From: Deltaproteobacteria bacterium
GTDB lineage: Bacteria > Myxococcota_A > UBA796 > SXON01
Direction: 5' to 3'
NCBI GenBank assembly: GCA_947484175.1
Contig: CANKOI010000024.1
Location: forward strand, 1-45,246
Length of the DNA stretch: 45,246 bases
Below the pieces are notes generated by a model, which saw only the letters and a list, made by a program, of their open reading frames with translations, had not been told where the DNA came from and ran no database searches. Positions 9,002 to 16,142 of the stretch are shown in pieces (the stretch's first letter is position 1; every line of letters begins with the position of its first letter). The position numbers and the translations under genes were made by a program.

Positions 9002-9005
9002 CTCC
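9002..9005 (-). promoter_or_regulatory. Ribosome binding site (GGAG) for glutamate dehydrogenase
   Basis: GGAG on the minus strand with a 7-base spacer to the GTG at 8994. It decides between that start and the TTG at 9027 and shows that the short protein begins here rather than being a fragment of a longer frame. Confidence 0.6.
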
Positions 9006-9093
9006 GGAGGGGAGGGGGGTGGCTCAAGGGCGCGTGGCGGCGTAGCCTTTGCGCGCGTCGGATTCAACCCTTTGGGTGCTGGGTGGGGGTGTC

Positions 9094-9516
9094 GTGATTG
9101 TAGTTTTTCTGATGGCGTGCGGGGCGGAGGATTCAGGGGCGCCCGCGGGCGACGACACGGGGCACGACGGTGTGGACTGCGGCGAGGCCAGCACCCACGA
9201 CGTGGCCATCACCGCGCTCGTGACCGCCGCCGCAGGTTCCGTGGAGGGGGTTGAGGTGACTCTCGACGACCGGGGGTGGACGAATGCCATCCTCGGAAGC
9301 GGCACCACCGACGGGCGCGGGCGGGTCACGTTCACCGCGGTCGGTGTGACATCCCTTCCCAACTGCTGGGGTACGGTTCTCAACTATTGGATCGTCGCGG
9401 CCGACCCCGACGATGCTGCGCGGACCGCCGAGGACGACATGAACACGGAGCTCTACAACGCGATCGACGGCGGCTCGTTCGCGACCGACGTAAGCGACCG
9501 ACCGCTGGAGCTCTGA
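9094..9516 (+). CDS. Small lipoprotein of unknown function
   Basis: A predicted lipoprotein: the start region reads MIVVFLMAC, with a lipobox (LMAC) and the lipidated Cys at position 9. The mature part starts with acidic, Gly-rich linker sequence (DDTGHDG) and continues as a ~110-residue domain that looks beta-rich, with GVEVTLDDRGW and TDGRGRVTFTAVGV resembling a carboxypeptidase-regulatory or transthyretin-like fold. I do not recognise a family. The start is uncertain: GTG at 9094 is preferred because it gives the same 9-residue signal as other lipoproteins in the window; a GTG at 9076 and a TTG at 9049 are in the same frame. It is divergent from the glutamate dehydrogenase. Confidence 0.65.
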   Translation: MIVVFLMACGAEDSGAPAGDDTGHDGVDCGEASTHDVAITALVTAAAGSVEGVEVTLDDRGWTNAILGSGTTDGRGRVTFTAVGVTSLPNCWGTVLNYWIVAADPDDAARTAEDDMNTELYNAIDGGSFATDVSDRPLEL

Positions 9517-9576
9517 ACCCGCGACTCTCGGTCCGACGCATGCGATTTTTTCGGGTCGGCGCGATACTGCGCCGCG

Positions 9577-10839
9577 ATGGACGACCGTTCGGAGCTTCTT
9601 CAGCTCCTCGACTCCAGCCGCGCTGGGGGCGCGCGTGCCGCCGAAGTGCTGCGCCAGCGTTTCGAGCGTCGACTTTTCTCGGGCGAACGTAGCCGCGGGG
9701 AGGCTGTTTCTTCCGAAGTGTGGACCTTGCGCGTGTGGCTGGAGGGGGGCCGGGCGGGCGTGGCGGCCGCTGCCACGCGCGAGGGCCTCGTTCGCGCCGC
9801 CCTGACCGAAGCCGCCGCCGCCATGCCGAACCCCTACGCCGGCCCGGCAGACCGAATCGCCTCCTCCTCCGGCTCGCTGGGCGTGGACGACCGGCGGCAC
9901 AAGTTCATCGAGTCGGAAGATCGGGAGGAAATGCTGCGCGGGGTCGTTCGTGTCCTCGAGGCGGGCGGCGCCCGGATGTGCGGCTTGGAGTACTCCGAAT
10001 TGAGGGAGCGGCGGAGCTGGTTGTCCTCGCGGGAGGTGGAACGGGAGGCGGCAGCCACCACCTACGGCCTGTGGGCCGAAGCAGAGATCGCCGGTGTTCG
10101 GCGCGACCATCGTATTGCTTCGCGACATTTCTCTGATGTGGCGAGCCTGCCCTTCGGGCTGGAGCTGCGCAGGCGCCTAGAGCGGCTCGCCCTCACGACG
10201 GCCCTGCCGGATGAGCCACTGCCCGCGGTACTCGATCCGCGCGCCATGGCCCTTCTGGTCCGCGCCATCGCTCCGATGTTCGCCGCGAGCGCGGTCGCCG
10301 CAGGCAATCTGCTCACTGGGCGCCTCACCCGGCGGCTGGCGGCGGCTTCGCTCCACCTGACGGACGACGCGGGGCTGGCGGGAGGGCTCCGGTCGCAGGC
10401 CTTCGACGATCGTGGAGTGCCGCCCATGGCGGTGGCCTTGCTGAAGGAGGGCGTACCGGCCGGGCTGTACCACGATCCCGAGTCGGCGCGCGCGGCGGGC
10501 CTCCGCCCGACGGGACACTTCATCGATGGCTCCTTGCAGCCCAGCAACCTGATCGTGCGCCCCGGGGCGCGCACCCGAAATGTCATCCTTGGCGAGCTTC
10601 CCGCGTACTTGCTTGTAGACCAGCTGCCGGCGCTCGACCCGTCGACCGGGCGTGTGGCTGGGCCCACGGCCGTCACGCTGGTGCGGGGAGGGAAGGCGTT
10701 GGGAACGGCCACGGCCGACCTCGACATGCCGCTTGAAACCCTCCTGCTCGGTATCGAAGAGGTTGCCGCCGACCAGGAGCGGGTGGAGGAGGTCGATGCG
10801 CCCACGACGGTGTTCGCGCCTCTGCCCTGGAGCCGTTGA
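9577..10839 (+). CDS. PmbA/TldE-like metalloprotease homologue
   Basis: A 420-residue member of the TldD/PmbA(TldE) family. The conserved C-terminal core is visible: DDAGLAGGLRSQAFDDRG followed by a Gly-rich stretch, a STGH-like PTGHFIDGSLQPSNL segment, and a late region ending in the EE-rich IEEVAADQE. TldD-TldE heterodimers degrade small peptides and mature some modified peptides. I see no HExxxH zinc motif, which fits a TldE-type (non-catalytic) subunit. No TldD partner is adjacent, which is unusual because the two are often paired. The N-terminal ~200 residues are poorly conserved by eye. It starts at the ATG at 9577, 60 bases after the lipoprotein. Confidence 0.8.
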   Translation: MDDRSELLQLLDSSRAGGARAAEVLRQRFERRLFSGERSRGEAVSSEVWTLRVWLEGGRAGVAAAATREGLVRAALTEAAAAMPNPYAGPADRIASSSGSLGVDDRRHKFIESEDREEMLRGVVRVLEAGGARMCGLEYSELRERRSWLSSREVEREAAATTYGLWAEAEIAGVRRDHRIASRHFSDVASLPFGLELRRRLERLALTTALPDEPLPAVLDPRAMALLVRAIAPMFAASAVAAGNLLTGRLTRRLAAASLHLTDDAGLAGGLRSQAFDDRGVPPMAVALLKEGVPAGLYHDPESARAAGLRPTGHFIDGSLQPSNLIVRPGARTRNVILGELPAYLLVDQLPALDPSTGRVAGPTAVTLVRGGKALGTATADLDMPLETLLLGIEEVAADQERVEEVDAPTTVFAPLPWSR

Positions 10840-10847
10840 AGAGCCTC

Positions 10848-10885
10848 AAAAACACGACGGCCCGGAAGGGTGAACTCCCGGGCCG
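10848..10885 (-). terminator. Intrinsic terminator of the tail-tube-like gene
   Basis: On the minus strand an 8-bp stem (CGGCCCGG / CCGGGCCG) with a 12-base loop is followed, after a few bases, by five T residues. It lies 30 bases past the stop of the tail-tube-like gene. It is the clearest Rho-independent terminator in the window. The same hairpin could also serve the convergent PmbA gene. Confidence 0.8.
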
Positions 10886-10915
10886 CGTGGTGGTTCGGCG
10901 GAAGCCGAAGGCCGA

Positions 10916-11359
10916 TCAGCCGCGCTCGACGCGCTCGACTGCGATCTCGACCTTCTCAATCGCCATCGCCGAGGAGTCGGCGTTCATGTCGGGAACGTTC
11001 CACTTGCAGGGCCACGCTTCGAAGAAGTTGTACCGGGCCACTTCCGTGGACCCGTCCTGATCGAGCACGATGACCGAGCCGGAGCGGCGGTCGATCTTGC
11101 CGTCTTCGATGTTCTTGCGCCACTGCCAGAGGTCGTCGGTCGCGGTGTAGCCGCGCTCGAGCACGATGTTGCTGTAGGTCGTGCGGCCCGGCTTCTTGCG
11201 GACAGCCTTGTCGTTGCCCTGCTTGAACTCGACCACTTCGGTCTGGCTGTCCATGCCCGAAACGGACTTGAAGCCACCGACGATGATCTTCGTATCGCTG
11301 ATGATCCCCTGGAGTTCCAGGAGGAAGTGGTAACTACCAAACAGTTCTTCGGTCGGCAT
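10916..11359 (-). CDS. Phage tail tube / contractile injection system tube-like protein (orphan)
   Basis: A 147-residue protein of the T4 gp19-like tail tube family ('conserved phage tail region' proteins, also the inner tube of extracellular contractile injection systems). Diagnostic features are the opening YHFLLELQG, the central GFKSVSGMDSQTEVVEFKQG, the segment KPGRTTYSNIVLERGYTATD with W-containing helix LWQWRKNI, and the C-terminal FFEAWPCKW and EKVEIAVERVER. Length is normal for a tube subunit. In injection systems it would polymerise into the tube inside a sheath, but no sheath, baseplate, spike or ATPase gene is nearby. It is preceded by a strong AAGGAG and followed by a clean terminator, so it looks like a well-expressed single-gene unit. 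Confidence 0.9.
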   Translation of the reverse strand: MPTEELFGSYHFLLELQGIISDTKIIVGGFKSVSGMDSQTEVVEFKQGNDKAVRKKPGRTTYSNIVLERGYTATDDLWQWRKNIEDGKIDRRSGSVIVLDQDGSTEVARYNFFEAWPCKWNVPDMNADSSAMAIEKVEIAVERVERG

Positions 11360-11366
11360 GAGTTGA

Positions 11367-11372
11367 CTCCTT
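11367..11372 (-). promoter_or_regulatory. Strong Shine-Dalgarno (AAGGAG) for tail-tube-like gene
   Basis: AAGGAG on the minus strand, seven bases before the ATG at 11359. It is among the best ribosome sites in the window and fixes the start. Confidence 0.85.
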
Positions 11373-11461
11373 GATGTTGATCCTCACGTGGGGGCGACGG
11401 GAGGAGCGGATGCATCGTCAGGCCACGTTCCCGGAGGGAGCCACCACCTGCCGACCGTGCA

Positions 11462-11490
11462 ACTGTTGCTCGCTTCGCCGCTGCGGTCAA
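11462..11490 (-). promoter_or_regulatory. Possible promoter upstream of tail-tube-like gene
   Basis: On the minus strand a TTGACC (11485-11490) is followed after 17 bases by AACAGT (11462-11467). The first box is one base from the sigma-70 -35 consensus; the second matches only 3 of 6. It would give a leader of about 95 bases. The 228-base gap 11360-11587 separates this gene from the divergent slyD-like gene and otherwise shows nothing I recognise. Confidence 0.3.
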
Positions 11491-11587
11491 GCGGGAGGAA
11501 GCCTTTTTTCGGTGAAACTCGCGCGGAGCGTTGGCCTGAAGATTGTTAGTGGCGGCGCCGGCTCCGATGGCGAGGTTAGCCGGGCCG

Positions 11588-12079
11588 ATGGAAATCGAAC
11601 TCAACTCCGTCGTCTCCTTCGATTACGTCCTCACCGCGCCCGATGGCCGGGTGATCGACCAGTCCTCCTTGCGCCCGCTCACCTACCTTCACGGCAGCGG
11701 CCAGATCGTCGCAGGGTTGGAGCGGCAGCTCGCCGGGAAGCGTGTGGGTGACGAGCTCGTTGCCAAGGTGCCGGCCGCGGAGGGCTACGGGGAGCGCACG
11801 GGGAAGGGCTTCTCCGTTTCGCGTGCAGAACTGCCTCCGGGGATGGAGCCCCACGTGGGGATGCCGCTCGGCGCCCGCGGTCCTGATGGTCAGGCGATGA
11901 CGCTGTTTGTGGTCGAGGTGAGCGCCGATGGGATCGTGGTCAGCTCCGACCACCCGCTCAGCGGTGTGGATCTGTGCTTTGCGGTTACCATCCGGGGGGT
12001 GCGCGCCGCCACCGCCGACGAACGGACGCACGGGCACGCCCACGGCATGGACGGGCACGACCACAGCCACGGTCACTGA
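11588..12079 (+). CDS. SlyD-like FKBP-type peptidyl-prolyl isomerase
   Basis: A 163-residue FKBP-type isomerase of the SlyD group, which speeds cis-trans isomerisation of proline bonds and acts as a chaperone. The FKBP part has FDYVLTAPDGRVIDQS and LTYLHGSGQIVAGLERQL; the inserted chaperone (IF) domain spans about residues 70-130 (FSVSRAELPPGMEPHVGMPL). The last 16 residues hold seven His (148-163), like the metal-binding tail of SlyD that can pass nickel to hydrogenase maturation. No hydrogenase genes are in view. Start ATG at 11588; the longer frame upstream lacks family sequence. Confidence 0.9.
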   Translation: MEIELNSVVSFDYVLTAPDGRVIDQSSLRPLTYLHGSGQIVAGLERQLAGKRVGDELVAKVPAAEGYGERTGKGFSVSRAELPPGMEPHVGMPLGARGPDGQAMTLFVVEVSADGIVVSSDHPLSGVDLCFAVTIRGVRAATADERTHGHAHGMDGHDHSHGH

Positions 12080-12088
12080 CGCGCCTCG

Positions 12089-13360
12089 CTACTCCGCCGC
12101 CTTCGCAGCCCGCCGCACGATTCGATCGAGCGGCTCCGCGAACGCTGGCGCCGCTGCGCGCGCCTCTGCAGCGACTACCCCCACCGCCCGGTACAGCGCC
12201 CGCAACACGGCCTTCCGGTCCGTCCCTTCCGGGCCGCCCACCGCCCGCGATACCGCCAACGACCACGCGGAGTCGGGCTGCGTGCGGAGGAGCATGTTTC
12301 GGTCCAGGGCGCGAACGTGCTCCGCGGCCACGAGCTCCACGATGCGGTCCATCGCGGGCACCACCTGCGGCCGCCCCCAGGCCGAATGCAGCTCGTCCAC
12401 GGAGGCCTTCCACATCACGACCCGCCACACCGCGGCCAGCTCCGCCGCCTGTCCCCCGTAGGTCGCAACCGCCCTCAGCGTGGGGAGGCGATCGAAGCCC
12501 CCGCACGGTCGATCGGGACAACGATCACGCCAACGCAGGGCGGTGTGGGTGAGCAGCGCAAGGCCCGCCGCCTCGTCGTTCGCGGCGGCCGCTGTCAGGG
12601 GCGGAAGTGCCAGCGCGAGCAACGCCGCGGCAGGGTCGACACCGCTCCCGCCGCTCGTGGCCGCGCGTGCACGCACGGCTTCGTGTTCGCTCGGGGTGTC
12701 GGCGGCGGCTTGGAGCAGGCCCAATTCCGTCGCCGCCTGAAGGGTGGCGACCGCGCTGGCGGGCACCCCGGCGGGCTCGCCGCCTCGTGCGGCGAGGATT
12801 GCACCGACGGGCGAACCGGCGAGGCGGGCCAGATCGGGCGAACCGATCCGCGCGATGACCGACGGCCAAGCGACGTCGGGCGCATCGAGCCACGCGAGGA
12901 GGACCCCCCGTTCGAGGACTCCGAAGAGCGCCTCGTCGGACTCTGCACCCAGCCATTGCATCGGCGTGCGTGCCGTTTCCAACGTGGCCCGACCGGGGTC
13001 GGAGAGCGGAACGACCCACGCCAACTGGCCGGAAGGGTCGCCCTGCATCGCTTCCACGGCTGCGAGGCGGGCGCCGCGAGCGAGCGCCAGCGAGGGCGTG
13101 TGCGCAGCTTCGTGCTCGGCCCGCCAGAACGAGGCCGATTCGCCGCTTCCCCCGTTCGCACCGAGCCAGACGGTGAGGCCGGGGTCGAGCAGGACCTGGG
13201 GTATTCTCGGTCGGCGCGCGAGGATGTCGCCGTGCAGGAGCCACTCCCTCCACGCTTCGCGCTCCACCGGCTCCACATCCACCGCTTCTTTGGGCCTGCT
13301 TTCGAGCTCAAGTTCGGGCAACACGCTGCGGGGGCAGGCCAGGAACAGCAGGAGTGTCAT
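12089..13360 (-). CDS. Lipoprotein of unknown function, Ala-rich helical
   Basis: A 423-residue predicted lipoprotein. It starts with MTLLLFLAC, so the lipidated Cys is at position 9. The remainder is Ala/Leu/Arg-rich and apparently helical, with Trp-containing segments (EREAWREWLLHGD, WLGANGGSGES, AFWRAEHEAA-like) but no catalytic motif I can identify. The start ATG overlaps the stop of the upstream alpha/beta hydrolase gene (ATGA), so the two are translationally coupled; with the peroxiredoxin they make a three-gene minus-strand operon. Function unknown. Confidence 0.75.
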   Translation of the reverse strand: MTLLLFLACPRSVLPELELESRPKEAVDVEPVEREAWREWLLHGDILARRPRIPQVLLDPGLTVWLGANGGSGESASFWRAEHEAAHTPSLALARGARLAAVEAMQGDPSGQLAWVVPLSDPGRATLETARTPMQWLGAESDEALFGVLERGVLLAWLDAPDVAWPSVIARIGSPDLARLAGSPVGAILAARGGEPAGVPASAVATLQAATELGLLQAAADTPSEHEAVRARAATSGGSGVDPAAALLALALPPLTAAAANDEAAGLALLTHTALRWRDRCPDRPCGGFDRLPTLRAVATYGGQAAELAAVWRVVMWKASVDELHSAWGRPQVVPAMDRIVELVAAEHVRALDRNMLLRTQPDSAWSLAVSRAVGGPEGTDRKAVLRALYRAVGVVAAEARAAAPAFAEPLDRIVRRAAKAAE

Positions 13361-14202
13361 CGCGCGGCTGGCTTCTGCCCGTAGGCCGAGCGTTGCTTGA
13401 TGCGCTCGCCGCGACGTTGTCGGCGGAGCGTGTGCCCCGCGCCTTCGTCGGGGCCGAAGCCTTCGCTCTCGATCACCCGCGGGCGCTGGGGGTCGGCGCA
13501 GAAGGCCAAGATGTCGCGCAGCATCCGTTCGCCGCCGGGCTCCAACATGGGGCTGTGGGCGAGCTCGTCATACTTCAAGACCACGCCTTCGAACAGATCG
13601 CCCACGACCCGGGCGCGGTGCGGCGGAAGGATCGGATCGGCGCCGCCGATCGCTACCAGCACGGGTGTTTCCAGCGACTGCGGGCACACCCTCGGGGCGC
13701 GGGCGAGATCGCGGCACAGAGTGGGTGGCCAGGGGCGGGAGCGGGCGATCGCATCCTCGAGCGCGGCGCCTTCGAGCCGGGAGTACCCAGCCGACGCCCA
13801 GGCCGCGCGGCTCGGCATGTAGGGACGCCTGCGGAGGAGTGCGGCCAGCGCGGCCGGCGCATGGCGAAGCAGCGCGGCAGTAGGCGGCTGAAAGCCGGGG
13901 GGCAGGGGGCACACCAGCACGGCCGCGTGCAGCGCCCGCCTCGTGAGGAGAATCTGCGCGGCCAGCGCCGAGAAGCTGTGGGCCAGGAGCACGACGGGAC
14001 CAGCCTCTCTGCTCACGGCCGACTCGAGGAAGGCGACGACATCCTCCAGCGAGGCGTCGTCGGTGCCGCCGTGCCCAGGAAGCGTGAGCGCACGGAAGGG
14101 AAATCCCGCGTCTTCGAAGGCGGGTTGCCACGTCTGGTAGAGCCAGGGGCCCAGCCCGAGGCCGTGGGCGGCAAGGACCGTCGGGAGGGCGTCGGAGGCC
14201 AT
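13357..14202 (-). CDS. Alpha/beta hydrolase
   Basis: A 281-residue alpha/beta hydrolase. The oxyanion region is AAHGLGLGPW (10-20) and LPGHGGTDD is the loop after strand 4. The nucleophile elbow is LLAHSFSALAA with Ser76; both Gly of the usual G-x-S-x-G are replaced (Ala74, Ser78), as in some active relatives. Asp189 (IGGADPILPP) and His216 (DELAHSPML) complete the triad. A basic C-terminal tail of about 25 residues (LRRQRRGERIKQR) is extra. The substrate cannot be deduced. It lies six bases after the peroxiredoxin gene and overlaps the next lipoprotein gene by four bases. Confidence 0.85.
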   Translation of the reverse strand: MASDALPTVLAAHGLGLGPWLYQTWQPAFEDAGFPFRALTLPGHGGTDDASLEDVVAFLESAVSREAGPVVLLAHSFSALAAQILLTRRALHAAVLVCPLPPGFQPPTAALLRHAPAALAALLRRRPYMPSRAAWASAGYSRLEGAALEDAIARSRPWPPTLCRDLARAPRVCPQSLETPVLVAIGGADPILPPHRARVVGDLFEGVVLKYDELAHSPMLEPGGERMLRDILAFCADPQRPRVIESEGFGPDEGAGHTLRRQRRGERIKQRSAYGQKPAAR

Positions 14203-14208
14203 CCTCGT

Positions 14209-14670
14209 TCAGCGTGCCTCGACGCGGGCCAGAACTTCGGCAGCATGGCCCTTGGCGCGCACAGGGTCCCACACGTGTTCCACACGGCCCTCCGCATCGA
14301 TCAGGAAGGTGATGCGTGCGATGCCGTCGTACTCACGACCGTAGAGGGTTTTGCGACGCCACGAACCATAGGCCTCGCAGAGGCCCCCCTCGTCACTCAC
14401 GAGGGGAAAGGGCAGCCCTTCCTTGGCGCGGAATTTGGTATGGGAGCGCACCGGGTCCTTGCTCACACCGAAAACCCGCACACCGGCCGCCACGAAACGA
14501 TCGTGCAGCACGGCGAACTCGCGCGCTTCGAGGGTGCAGCCGGGTGTGGAGTCTTTGGGGTAGAAGTAGAGCACCACGCGAGTGCCCCGGAGCGACGCCA
14601 GGGTGAGCGGCCCTTCGTCGGTGGCAGCGGTGAAGGCGGGCGCGGGGCTGCCGGGGAGGGGCGTGGACAT
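14209..14670 (-). CDS. bcp: Thioredoxin-dependent peroxiredoxin, Bcp/PrxQ type
   Basis: A 153-residue peroxiredoxin that reduces hydrogen peroxide and organic peroxides in the cytoplasm. The active site is FYPKDSTPGCTLEAREF, with peroxidatic Cys45 preceded by the conserved Thr and Pro. The resolving Cys five residues later, found in E. coli Bcp, is replaced (Arg50), but Cys98 (EGGLCEAYG) may take its place or the enzyme may be of the 1-Cys type. GVSKDPVRSHTKFRAKEGLPFPLVSDE is typical of the family. Start is the ATG at 14668-14670. It is the first gene of a minus-strand operon and divergent from the Sm-like protein gene. Confidence 0.92.
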   Translation of the reverse strand: MSTPLPGSPAPAFTAATDEGPLTLASLRGTRVVLYFYPKDSTPGCTLEAREFAVLHDRFVAAGVRVFGVSKDPVRSHTKFRAKEGLPFPLVSDEGGLCEAYGSWRRKTLYGREYDGIARITFLIDAEGRVEHVWDPVRAKGHAAEVLARVEAR

Positions 14671-14700
14671 TCGCGAGCGTAACTCCGCGCCGCCGGCTAA

Positions 14701-15522
14701 GTGAGCGCCATGCGAGACGGCAACAGGCAGAACGACGGTCGGGGCGGGGCGCGCCCCAAGCCTCCAGGCATTCGTCGGCCGCCCTCGCCTAAGCGCTCGC
14801 CGGCGGAGATTCTGGCCCTCCGAATCGCTGAGCTGCAGCGCACCGCAGGCCTTCCTGCGGCGCTCGCCCGGGTGGTGGCCGCCGGCCGCGTCGACCTGAA
14901 CGAAGTGCTCACACGATTGGCCCGCGTAGACGAGGTGGCACGGCTGATGTCCGTCCACAAGCTCGACAAGGCGCTGGCCTCTCAGGTGGCCATGGGCCTT
15001 GTGGATCTGGAGCGAGTGCTCAGTCGTCGGCGCATGGCGGCGCACATCGCAGAGTTCCGCGAGCGAGATGCGCTGGTGGAGGCCATCGGTGCGGGCGAAC
15101 AGGTGCTGGGGCTGCACGGCCGCGAAGTGTTTCGCGGCAGAGTCACGGAGGTGAGGCCCTACGAAGTTGTCGTCGTCGACACCGCGGGCGGCGATGAGCG
15201 AGTCATCCACAAGACCGCGGTGAAGTTCTTGGCCACGGCCGAGGCTTGGCAAAAGGCCCGCAAGGCGATGACGTGGGATGCGGAGCGAAAGCGCGCCGAG
15301 GTTCAGCCCATCCTCAGGCCGCAGGACCGTTTCGGGTGCAGCAACACCCGGCTGGGCGAGGCCTGGGTGGGCGCAGTCCCTGTTCGCCTCACGCTACTCG
15401 AGGGAGAGGTCTTTGTTGGAAAGGTGTCCTGGGTCGCTCGCTGGGACTTCGGGCTGGCAACACGCGGGGCCACCGTGGTGATTCTGCGTCACGCGCTCGC
15501 GAACTTTGGCGACGAGACGTAG
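14701..15522 (+). CDS. Unknown protein with two apparent Hfq/Sm-like domains and a helical repeat
   Basis: A 273-residue protein with no name I recognise. Two stretches look like Hfq/Sm folds. The C-terminal one (about 226-270) reads VPVRLTLLEGEVFVGKVSWV and then ends in ILRHALANFG, close to the Hfq pattern of a variable-loop beta sheet ending in KHAI-like Sm2 motif, especially the cyanobacterial type. The central one (about 133-178) reads LGLHGREVFRGRVTEVRPYE and ends in VIHKTAVKFL. The N-terminal ~35 residues are basic and Pro-rich, and residues ~54-83 and ~91-120 form an internal repeat (ALARVVAAGRVDLNEVL versus ALASQVAMGLVDLERVL). RNA binding is an inference. It is followed two bases later by the RdgC-like gene. 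GTG at 14701 is used; ATG at 14710 is equally possible. Confidence 0.75.
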   Translation: MSAMRDGNRQNDGRGGARPKPPGIRRPPSPKRSPAEILALRIAELQRTAGLPAALARVVAAGRVDLNEVLTRLARVDEVARLMSVHKLDKALASQVAMGLVDLERVLSRRRMAAHIAEFRERDALVEAIGAGEQVLGLHGREVFRGRVTEVRPYEVVVVDTAGGDERVIHKTAVKFLATAEAWQKARKAMTWDAERKRAEVQPILRPQDRFGCSNTRLGEAWVGAVPVRLTLLEGEVFVGKVSWVARWDFGLATRGATVVILRHALANFGDET

Positions 15523-15524
15523 GC

Positions 15525-16142
15525 ATGGCCATCCTCAAGGGCGGGCTGTCTGTCCGCCGCTACCGCATCATTGGCGAGCTGCCCGAAGGCTTCACGGACG
15601 TGTTCGTCGACGCGCTCAACACCAATCAGTTTCGTGAACCCCAGTCTCCCACGCACAAGGGCGAAGCCTCGGGTTGGTGCCAGGTGCACAACCTGCTCGA
15701 CGTCGACTTCTCCGACGTCAACCTTTGGCTTTACAATCAGTACGCCCTCTTCGCGCTGCGGGTGGACAAGAAGGTGGTGCCCGCAAGGCTCCTTCGCGCT
15801 CACCTCGAGAAGCGGATGCAGGCGTGGTGCTCGGCAAACAACCGCCCGCGCGTACCGGCGGCTGTGAAGGAGGAGCTGCGCGAGGCCTTGGAGCAGGAGA
15901 TGCTGCAGAAGACGCTGCCGCGGGTGCAGACGTTCGAGGTGTGCTGGCACCAGAACGACGGTTGGCTCTTGTTCACCAGCGACAGCGAACTGCCCAACGA
16001 ACGCTTTCAGAAGCTCTTCCTGCGCACCTTCGCCCTGCGCGCGGTGCCTTGGTCGCCGCTCGATGAGCTCGTGGGAACGGTAGGCTTGCCCGAGGCGCTC
16101 GTGAGTCTCGGCGCCACCGACCTGCGTGGGAGTGTGCGATGA
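15525..16142 (+). CDS. RdgC-like protein
   Basis: A 205-residue protein resembling RdgC, the ring-shaped DNA-binding protein that limits RecA in gamma- and betaproteobacteria. Similar features are an N-terminal beta region (LSVRRYRIIGELPEGF), ALRVDKKVVPARLLRAHLEK, a charged helix with VKEELREALEQEMLQKTLPR, and a C-terminal part that includes WLLFTSDSELPNERFQKLFL. It is shorter than E. coli RdgC (about 300 residues). The ATG at 15525 follows the previous stop by two bases, and its own end overlaps the next gene by four bases (ATGA), so the three genes are coupled. Family assignment is by eye. Confidence 0.75.
   Translation: MAILKGGLSVRRYRIIGELPEGFTDVFVDALNTNQFREPQSPTHKGEASGWCQVHNLLDVDFSDVNLWLYNQYALFALRVDKKVVPARLLRAHLEKRMQAWCSANNRPRVPAAVKEELREALEQEMLQKTLPRVQTFEVCWHQNDGWLLFTSDSELPNERFQKLFLRTFALRAVPWSPLDELVGTVGLPEALVSLGATDLRGSVR

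Noticed and set aside
7132..9045. 637-codon plus-strand open frame opposite glutamate dehydrogenase
   Set aside because: Val/His/Gly/Glu-rich shadow of conserved minus-strand sequence, with no recognisable protein features.
10916..11359. Prophage or injection-system cluster
   Set aside because: Only the tube gene is present; neighbours are housekeeping-type genes.
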